NCBI RefSeq assembly: GCF_020740535.1
Contig: NZ_CP082362.1
Coordinates: forward strand, 558,001-622,000
DNA length: 64,000 nucleotides
From: Streptomyces profundus
Lineage (GTDB): Bacteria > Actinomycetota > Actinomycetes > Streptomycetales > Streptomycetaceae
Direction: 5' to 3'
Positions 58,179-64,000 of this stretch are shown here, piece after piece (position 1 is the stretch's first letter; each line of letters starts with the position of its first letter). The notes beneath the pieces were generated by a model that worked only from the letters and a program-made list of their open reading frames with translations, was not told where the DNA came from and did no database searches. The position numbers and the translations under genes are program-made.

Positions 58179-58900
58179 ACCACCCCCGAAACCCCGCCCA
58201 CGACCTGTCCGAGGAGCGCTATCTGCTGGGGAAGACCCTGGCGGACCAGCTCGGCACGACCGGCGCCGAGCGCTCCACGTTCGAACTGCTCGGCAAGGAG
58301 TGGGACCTGCTGCCCGGCGCGTACGCGCCCCGGCCGGGCACCGGCACCGAGTGGTACACCACCCACGTCCCCTACCCGCGAGGCGGTCGCTTCCTCGAAG
58401 TCGGCTGCGGGGCCGGGGTGACCGCCGTGTGGGCCGCGCTGAACGGCTGCGCCCACGTCACCGCCACGGACATCACCGAGTCGGCCGTGCGGAACACCGC
58501 GCTCAACGCCGAGCGGCACGGGGTGGCGCGGCGGCTTCGCGTGCTGGGCGGCGACGTGTTCGAGGGGCTGGACGCGGAGGACCGCTTCGACGTCGTCTTC
58601 TGGAACTGCAGCGTCATCGAGGCGCCCGAGGACTTCGAGTTCACCCGCGACGTGGAGTGGGCGATCTTCGACCGCGGCTACGCGGCGTTGGGCCGCTATC
58701 TCGCGACCGCGCGCGGCCGGCTGGCCCCCGGCGGCCGTGCCCTGGTGACGTTCAACACGCTCGGCGACGCGGGGCGGCTCGACCAACTGGCCGCCGACGC
58801 CGGGGTGTCGCTGCGGCGGTTGGCGGCCAGCCCGCCACGGCGGCTCGCGGGCCGTGACGTCACGTTCAAGCTCCTGGAGATCCTTCCCCGGCACCCCTGA
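58175..58900 (+). CDS. Class I SAM-dependent methyltransferase
   Basis: The 241-residue protein has motif I as GRFLEVGCGAGVTAVWAAL (about 70-88), ATDITESAVRNTALNAERHG (about 98-117), and FDVVFWNCSVIEAPEDF where many relatives have an NPP-type loop (here NCS, about 146). The fold resembles HemK/RsmC-type and small-molecule methyltransferases with an unusual active-site loop. It sits between the epimerase and the glycosyltransferase, so it may O-methylate the sugar or the aglycone. The acceptor is unknown. Confidence 0.75.
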   Translation: MNHPRNPAHDLSEERYLLGKTLADQLGTTGAERSTFELLGKEWDLLPGAYAPRPGTGTEWYTTHVPYPRGGRFLEVGCGAGVTAVWAALNGCAHVTATDITESAVRNTALNAERHGVARRLRVLGGDVFEGLDAEDRFDVVFWNCSVIEAPEDFEFTRDVEWAIFDRGYAALGRYLATARGRLAPGGRALVTFNTLGDAGRLDQLAADAGVSLRRLAASPPRRLAGRDVTFKLLEILPRHP

Positions 58901-58948
58901 CCCGGGCCGCTCCGCGCGGCTGCCCGGACTCGCTCCCAAGGAGGAACG

Positions 58949-60082
58949 ATGCGCGTTCTGTTCATCACCCGAGGCAGTCCCGCCTCCATCTTCGGGCTCG
59001 TCCCGCTGGCCACGTCCGCCAGGAACGCCGGGCACGAGGTCCTGATGACCTCGACCGAGTCGATGATGCCCGTCCTGGCCACCGTCGGGCTGCCGGCGGT
59101 GCCCGTCACCTCGTACACGGAGGAGTACTTCGGCTCCCACGACCGCGACGGCACCCCGCTGACGTTCCCGGCGCGCGGGGCCCGCGAGCAGGCGCTGTTC
59201 GGGGGCGCCTGGTTCGCGCGGCTGGCGGCCACCGAGATCGCCCGGCTCCGCGAGGTGTCCGCCGACTGGCCGCCCGACATCGTCGTCGGCGGCCGGCTGG
59301 ACTACGCGGCGCCGCTGCTGGCCGCGCACCTGGGTCTCCCGTTCGTGCGGCAGGCCGTGGACATGGGTGAGTGGAGCGTGGTCGACGAGGGCGCCGTCGA
59401 GGAGCTGCGGCCGGAGCTGAAGGACGTCGGCCTGTCCGACCTGCCCGAGCCGGACCTGTCGATCGAGGTGTACCCGCCCAGCCTCCGCCCCCCGGGGGCC
59501 CGGCCGGCCCGGCTGATGCGCCTGCGGCCCGGCGGCACCCAGGGCCAGTTGGAACGGTGGATGTACACCAGGCCGACCAGGCCGCGGATCTGTGTCACGC
59601 CCGGCAGCCGCGCCAGCGCCGAGCAGCACTTCGCCTATGTGCGCGACCTGGCGAAGACGGTCGGCAGCCTGGACGCCGACCTGGTGGTCGCCGTCCCGCA
59701 CGCCCTGGCCGAGGTGCTGCGCCCTGAGCTGCCCGGCGCGCGGGTGGGCTGGATACCGCTGGACGTGATAGCGCCGACCTGCGACCTGTTCGTGCACCAC
59801 GCCGGCGGGATGACGTCGCTCACGGCCCTCGACGCGGGCGTTCCACAGCTGATCCTCCCCGAGGAGGACGCCACCTTCGTGCTCGGGCAGCGCCTCCAGG
59901 ACACCGGCGCGGCCCTCAACATCGCCCGCCACGAGGCGTCCCCCGACGTGATCCGCGACGCCTGCCGGGAGCTGCTGACGCAGCCGAGGTTCCGGGAACG
60001 CAACCGGGAACTGTCCCGGGAGATCGCGGCGCTGACTCCCCCGCCCGGAATGGTCGGGGCCATGGAAGAGCTCGTGACGTGA
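58949..60082 (+). CDS. Antibiotic-type glycosyltransferase (GT1 family)
   Basis: The 377-residue product starts MRVLFITRGSPASIFGLVPLATSARNAGHEVLM, the macrolide-type glycosyltransferase N-domain with its SPASIFG loop. It has VTPGSRASAEQHFAYVRDL (about 213-231) and the donor-binding VHHAGGMTSLTALDAGVPQLILPEEDATF (about 282-310). GGAGG precedes the ATG. It should transfer the aminosugar made by the upstream genes to an aglycone. No DesVIII-type helper protein is seen in the window. Confidence 0.92.
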   Translation: MRVLFITRGSPASIFGLVPLATSARNAGHEVLMTSTESMMPVLATVGLPAVPVTSYTEEYFGSHDRDGTPLTFPARGAREQALFGGAWFARLAATEIARLREVSADWPPDIVVGGRLDYAAPLLAAHLGLPFVRQAVDMGEWSVVDEGAVEELRPELKDVGLSDLPEPDLSIEVYPPSLRPPGARPARLMRLRPGGTQGQLERWMYTRPTRPRICVTPGSRASAEQHFAYVRDLAKTVGSLDADLVVAVPHALAEVLRPELPGARVGWIPLDVIAPTCDLFVHHAGGMTSLTALDAGVPQLILPEEDATFVLGQRLQDTGAALNIARHEASPDVIRDACRELLTQPRFRERNRELSREIAALTPPPGMVGAMEELVT

Positions 60083-60113
60083 CACGGCCAAGGCCCTGTG
60101 GAGACGGATCACC

Positions 60114-61328
60114 GTGAAGACCCCCCACCTCGACCCTCACCTCGACCCCCACCTCGACACCCACCTCGACGCCGCGCCCCACCAGCCGGCCTCCGCCCAG
60201 CAGCCGGGCTGGCCCGACCCGGGCGCGGTCCGCCGGGTCAGGGCCGAACTCGCCAAGTCCCCCGGGCTCGTCCACCCCGACGACATCCGCGTCCTGCGCA
60301 CCCAACTGGCGGCTGTCGCCGCCGGCGAGGCCCGCGTGGTGCAGGCGGGAGACTGCGCGGAGGACTTCGCCGAAGCCTCGGCCGCGCCCATCGCGCGCAA
60401 GGTGGGCCTGCTCGACCTGCTCGCCGGGGCGCTGACGCTGCGCACCCGCCTGCCCACCGTCCGGGCCGGCCGGATCGCCGGCCAGTACGCCAAGCCGCGG
60501 TCGAGCGCCATGGAGCACGTCGACGGCGTGGAACTCCCGGTGTTCCGTGGGCACATGGTGAACGCCCCGGCGCCCGACCCGCTCGGGCGCCGACCCGACC
60601 CGCGGCGGATGCTCGCCGGCTACCGCGCCTCGCGTGAGGCGCTGGCGCACCTCGGGTGGCCGCGGCAGGGCGCGTCACCCCGCATCGGTCCCCCGGTGTG
60701 GACCAGCCACGAGGCGCTGCTCCTCGACTACGAGACGCCGCTGCTGCGCCGCGACGAGGCCGGTACGCAGTGGCTGACCTCCACCCACTGGCCATGGATC
60801 GGCACCCGCACCCGCCATCCGGAGGGCGCGCACGTGGCCCTGCTGACCGAGATCGCCAACCCCGTGGCGGTGAAGGTCGGTCCCGACATGACGGTCGACG
60901 AGACGCTCGCCGTGTGCCGGCGGCTCGACCCGCGGCGCGAGCCGGGCCGGCTCACCCTCGTCTCCCGGATGGGCGCCGGCCGGGTGCTGGCGCGGCTGCC
61001 GGCGCTGGTGCGGGCGGTGAGTTCGGCGGGGCACCCCGTCATCTGGCTGTGCGACCCGATGCACGGCAACACGGAGCGGGCGTCCGGCGGGGTGAAGACC
61101 CGGTATGTGACGACGGTCGTCCGCGAGCTGGCCGAGTTCCAGGACGCGGTGGCCTCGGCGGGCGGCACCGCGGGCGGCGTGCACCTGGAGACCACTCCGG
61201 ACGACGTCGTCGAGTGCGTGTGGGAGGCCGGCCAGGAACCCGGCGGGCCGGCCGAGTACCGGACCCTGTGCGACCCGCGGCTGAACCCCGCCCAGGCGAT
61301 GGCCGTCGTCGACTCCTGGAGCCCCTGA
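60114..61328 (+). CDS. phzC: Class II DAHP synthase (PhzC type)
   Basis: The 404-residue enzyme has class II DAHP synthase features: VVQAGDCAEDFAE (about 79-91), RAGRIAGQYAKPRSS (about 118-132), WTSHEALLLDYE (about 198), WIGTRTR (about 227), WLCDPMHGNT (about 309) and GVHLETTPDDVVECV (about 359). It condenses PEP and erythrose 4-phosphate and raises flux into the shikimate pathway. The N-terminus is an imperfect HLDP repeat (residues 5-19) that looks disordered. PhzD- and PhzE-type genes follow, so this is the cluster-specific supply enzyme. Confidence 0.93.
   Translation: MKTPHLDPHLDPHLDTHLDAAPHQPASAQQPGWPDPGAVRRVRAELAKSPGLVHPDDIRVLRTQLAAVAAGEARVVQAGDCAEDFAEASAAPIARKVGLLDLLAGALTLRTRLPTVRAGRIAGQYAKPRSSAMEHVDGVELPVFRGHMVNAPAPDPLGRRPDPRRMLAGYRASREALAHLGWPRQGASPRIGPPVWTSHEALLLDYETPLLRRDEAGTQWLTSTHWPWIGTRTRHPEGAHVALLTEIANPVAVKVGPDMTVDETLAVCRRLDPRREPGRLTLVSRMGAGRVLARLPALVRAVSSAGHPVIWLCDPMHGNTERASGGVKTRYVTTVVRELAEFQDAVASAGGTAGGVHLETTPDDVVECVWEAGQEPGGPAEYRTLCDPRLNPAQAMAVVDSWSP
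60126..60170 (+). repeat. 12-bp repeats encoding HLDP in the PhzC N-terminus
   Basis: Nearly four copies of CACCTCGACCCN encode HLDPHLDPHLDTHLD. They lie before the conserved domain, so copy number can change without touching the enzyme core. Confidence 0.85.
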
Positions 61329-61400
61329 CCCGGTGCCAGCGCCGCGCCGGCCCTCCCTTCCAGACCAGCCGACCCTTCCGGACCAGCCGAGGACTCTCCC

Positions 61401-62081
61401 ATGGCCCATATCCCGCCCGTCGCCCCCTACCCCCTGCCGGCCGCGCACGAGTTGCCGCCGAACACCGCCGCCTGGCGACCAGAGCCCGGGCGGGCGGTGC
61501 TGCTCGTCCACGACATGCAACGCTTCTTCCTGCGCGCCTTCGACGGCAGCGCCCTGGGCGAACAGCTCGTCACCCGGGTGGCCGCCCTGCGCGAGGCCGC
61601 CGCCGGCGCGGGGGTGCCGGTGGCCTACACCGCGCAACCCGGCCGCATGTCCCCGCAGGAGCGCGGCCTGCTCACCGACTTCTGGGGCCAGGGCATGCGC
61701 GCGGCCGATGACGACCGGAGCATCGTCGAGCCGCTGGCCCCGGCCAGCGGCGACTGGCTCTTCACCAAGTGGCGCTACAGCGCCTTCCACCGCTCGTCGC
61801 TGCTGGAGCGGATGCGCGCCGCCGGCCGCGACCAGCTCGTCGTCTGCGGGGTGTACGCGCACGTGGGGGTGCTGATGACGGCCGTGGACGCGTTCAGCCA
61901 CGACATCGAGCCCTTTGTCGCGGCCGACGCCGTAGCCGACTTCTCCGCCGACCACCACCGGCTCGCCCTGGAGTACGCGGCCGGCCGGTGTGCCATGGTC
62001 GCCACCACCGCGCAACTGGTCGCCTGGCTCGGCCAGGCCGGCGCGTCCGGCACGAAGCTCCGGACGGGGGCGGCGCGGTGA
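61401..62081 (+). CDS. phzD: Isochorismatase PhzD type (ADIC to DHHA)
   Basis: The 226-residue hydrolase starts [25 protein letters not shown], a close match to PhzD. It has the catalytic Asp in [10 protein letters not shown] (about 38), FTKWRYSAF with the catalytic Lys (about 122) and [23 protein letters not shown] (about 153-175), where the usual Cys is in VVCGVYAH. It hydrolyses 2-amino-2-deoxyisochorismate to 2,3-dihydro-3-hydroxyanthranilate (DHHA). The stop overlaps the PhzE-type start. Confidence 0.94.
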   Translation: MAHIPPVAPYPLPAAHELPPNTAAWRPEPGRAVLLVHDMQRFFLRAFDGSALGEQLVTRVAALREAAAGAGVPVAYTAQPGRMSPQERGLLTDFWGQGMRAADDDRSIVEPLAPASGDWLFTKWRYSAFHRSSLLERMRAAGRDQLVVCGVYAHVGVLMTAVDAFSHDIEPFVAADAVADFSADHHRLALEYAAGRCAMVATTAQLVAWLGQAGASGTKLRTGAAR

Positions 62082-63988
62082 GCGGCGCGGCGGGCTCGGT
62101 CGCCGCGCGGGTGCTGGCCGGGAGCCCGCCGGCGTTCGCGGTGCTGCACCGGCCGCACGCGACGGGGCCTGACACCCTGGAGATCCTGCTGGGCGAGGTG
62201 TCGACGCCCGCCACGCTCGCCGACATCCCCCTGCCGCCCCTGCCCCGCGCCACGGCCCACCGCCACCAGGCGCTGGTCGCCGTCCCGTTCCGCCAGATCG
62301 CCGAGCGCGGGTTCCAGTGCACCGACGACGGGGCGCCGCTGCTGGCCCTGGCCGTGACCGAGCAGGCCGAGGTGGGGCGGGAGGAGTTCCTCGCCGCCGT
62401 GCCCGACGTCCCGGTTCGGGTCACCGACGGGGGCTTCGACCTCGACGACCTGGCCTACGCGGCGGTCGTGCGGCGCGTCATCGGCGAGGAGATCGGGCAG
62501 GGCGAGGGCGCGAACTTCGTGCTCAGGCGCCGCTACGAGGCGACCATCCCCGACTTCACGCCGGGCACGGCGCTGGCCGTCTTCCGGCGGCTGCTGGCCC
62601 ACGAGACCGGCGCCTACTGGACGTTCCTCGTGCACACCGGCGCCCGCACGTTCGTCGGCGCCACGCCCGAGCGGCACGTCAGTCTCAGCGGCGGGACCGC
62701 GGCGATGAACCCCATCAGCGGCACCTACCGCTACCCCGCCACGGGACCGACCGTGCCCGCGCTGCTCGACTTCCTCCACGACACCAAGGAGACGGACGAG
62801 CTGTACATGGTCGTCGACGAGGAGCTGAAGATGATGGCGCGCGTCTGCGACGCGGAGGTCCGCCTGCACGGGCCGCACCTGCGGGAGATGTCGCGCCTGG
62901 CGCACACCGAGTACCACATCACGGGACGCAGCACCCGCGACCCGCGCGCCATCCTCCGCGAGACGATGTTCGCCCCGACGGTGACCGGCAGCCCGCTGGA
63001 GAACGCCTGCCGCGTCATCAGCCGCCACGAGGTCGGCGGGCGCGGCTACTACAGCGGCGCCATGGCGCTGATCGGCCGGGACGAGGGCGGCGGTCCCTCG
63101 CTGGACTCGGCCATCGTGATCCGCACGGCCGAGATCGAGGCGTCCGGCCGGCTGAGCATCGGCGTCGGCGCCACCGTGGTCCGGCACTCCGACCCGGCCT
63201 CGGAAGCCGACGAGACACGGGCCAAGGCCGCCGGGCTGCTGTCGGCGATGGACTCTGACGGGCGCGGCGCGTTGGGCGGCGACCCGAGGGTCGCCGCCGC
63301 GCTGCGCCGCCGCAACGCGCAGGTCGCCCGGTTCTGGCTGGCCGAGGAGGATCGGCGCGCCGCGCGCGATCCGGCGCTCGCGGGGCGGCGCGTCCTGGTC
63401 GTCGACGCCGAGGACGAGTTCACCGCCATGCTGGCGCACCAACTCCGCTCGCTCGGGCTCACGGTGACGGTGCGCCCGGCGGGTGAGGCGTCCGCGTGGG
63501 AGGAGCACGACGTGGTCCTGATGGGGCCGGGCCCCGGTGACCCCAGGTCGGTGCGCGACCCCAGGATCGCCGCGGTGCGCGCCGCCGTGCGCGACCTGCT
63601 GGCCACGCGCCACCCCTTTCTCGCCGTGTGCCTCAGCCACCAGGTCCTGTGCCACGAGTTGGGCTTCGAGCTGACCCGCCGCTCCGCCCCCAACCAGGGG
63701 GCGCAGTCGGAGATCAACCTCTTCGGCGCGCGGGAGCGCGTCGGGTTCTACAACTCGTTCACGGCCACCTCCCCCGACGACAAGGTGGACTGCCCCGGCG
63801 CCGGCCCGGTGGAGGTCAGCAGGGATCCCACCACGGGGGAGGTGCACGCGCTGCGCGGCGGCGGCTTCGCGTCGGTGCAGTTCCACGCCGAGTCGGTGCT
63901 CACCAGGAACGGCGCGCGCCTCCTGGGCCGCCTGCTGACGGAGGTGCTGCACGGCACCGCCGGCGACACGAGCGGGGTGGCCGGATGA
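62078..63988 (+). CDS. phzE: 2-amino-2-deoxyisochorismate synthase (PhzE type)
   Basis: The 636-residue fusion has an anthranilate-synthase-like chorismate domain (about 1-425; [45 protein letters not shown] and [12 protein letters not shown]). A glutamine amidotransferase follows (about 445-630) with the Cys nucleophile in [16 protein letters not shown] (about 515) and the His/Glu of [10 protein letters not shown] (about 605). It makes ADIC from chorismate and glutamine. With PhzC and PhzD types it forms a complete route to DHHA, used for phenazines and some 3-hydroxyanthranilate-derived compounds. Confidence 0.95.
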   Translation: MSGAAGSVAARVLAGSPPAFAVLHRPHATGPDTLEILLGEVSTPATLADIPLPPLPRATAHRHQALVAVPFRQIAERGFQCTDDGAPLLALAVTEQAEVGREEFLAAVPDVPVRVTDGGFDLDDLAYAAVVRRVIGEEIGQGEGANFVLRRRYEATIPDFTPGTALAVFRRLLAHETGAYWTFLVHTGARTFVGATPERHVSLSGGTAAMNPISGTYRYPATGPTVPALLDFLHDTKETDELYMVVDEELKMMARVCDAEVRLHGPHLREMSRLAHTEYHITGRSTRDPRAILRETMFAPTVTGSPLENACRVISRHEVGGRGYYSGAMALIGRDEGGGPSLDSAIVIRTAEIEASGRLSIGVGATVVRHSDPASEADETRAKAAGLLSAMDSDGRGALGGDPRVAAALRRRNAQVARFWLAEEDRRAARDPALAGRRVLVVDAEDEFTAMLAHQLRSLGLTVTVRPAGEASAWEEHDVVLMGPGPGDPRSVRDPRIAAVRAAVRDLLATRHPFLAVCLSHQVLCHELGFELTRRSAPNQGAQSEINLFGARERVGFYNSFTATSPDDKVDCPGAGPVEVSRDPTTGEVHALRGGGFASVQFHAESVLTRNGARLLGRLLTEVLHGTAGDTSGVAG

Positions 63989-64000
63989 AGGGCATCATCC
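63985..64000 (+). CDS. Start of a gene cut by the window, probably glucose-1-phosphate thymidylyltransferase
   Basis: An ATG overlapping the PhzE-type stop (ATGA) begins MKGII. That is the usual start of RmlA-type thymidylyltransferases, and rmlA is the one early dTDP-sugar gene missing from the operon so far. Only five codons are visible, so the call rests on this start and on context. Confidence 0.5.

Overview
The window is high-GC actinobacterial DNA. GC-rich third codon positions, GTG starts, translationally coupled operons, rare in-frame TTA codons and the gene families present all point to Streptomyces or a close relative. Everything here comes from reading the sequence; no database search was run.

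Layout. (1) 1-7092 is a decayed accessory stretch: an IS701-type transposase pseudogene, a minus-strand three-gene module of unknown function built around a large NTPase (1085-4657), a tRNA-Leu-like 3' end (5680-5701) that looks like an old attachment site, and a broken serine recombinase. (2) 7093-27378 is a plus-strand biosynthetic cluster: SagB-type oxidoreductase, two acyl-CoA-dehydrogenase-like proteins, a stand-alone AMP ligase and carrier protein, a DapB-like reductase, two phosphopantetheinyl transferases, an AMP ligase-carrier didomain, one KS-AT-KR-DH-ACP polyketide synthase, the four-gene hydroxymalonyl-ACP extender set without an O-methyltransferase, a type II thioesterase and a LysE-type exporter. 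(3) 27761-37534 is a catabolic operon: IclR regulator, FAD oxidoreductase, sugar ABC importer, Tat-exported enzyme and GH78 alpha-L-rhamnosidase. (4) 37671-39988 holds a TetR regulator whose start codon lies inside a 20-bp palindrome, plus two alpha/beta hydrolases.

(5) 40057-49240 (minus strand) is the most novel part. Two almost identical 34-residue peptides are encoded in tandem. They are followed by a protein of unknown family, a CYTH (triphosphate tunnel) protein, an MFS exporter and two M16-type peptidase subunits. Upstream is a SARP/NB-ARC/TPR activator, and 11-bp-period direct repeats lie before the peptide genes. This reads as a ribosomal peptide system that is made, cleaved and exported, with no known RiPP-modifying enzyme. 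(6) 49493-50809 encodes a lipoprotein beta-propeller. (7) 52478-64000 is the start of another cluster: an IS701-like protein with altered catalytic positions, amino-deoxysugar genes, a methyltransferase, a glycosyltransferase, then PhzC/PhzD/PhzE-type enzymes that make the aminodeoxyisochorismate-derived precursor DHHA. The window ends at what is probably the first codons of rmlA.

How it works together. Three separate specialised-metabolism loci each carry at least one in-frame TTA codon (SagB gene and LysE gene; SARP gene; rmlB), suggesting that all three depend on bldA-type developmental control.
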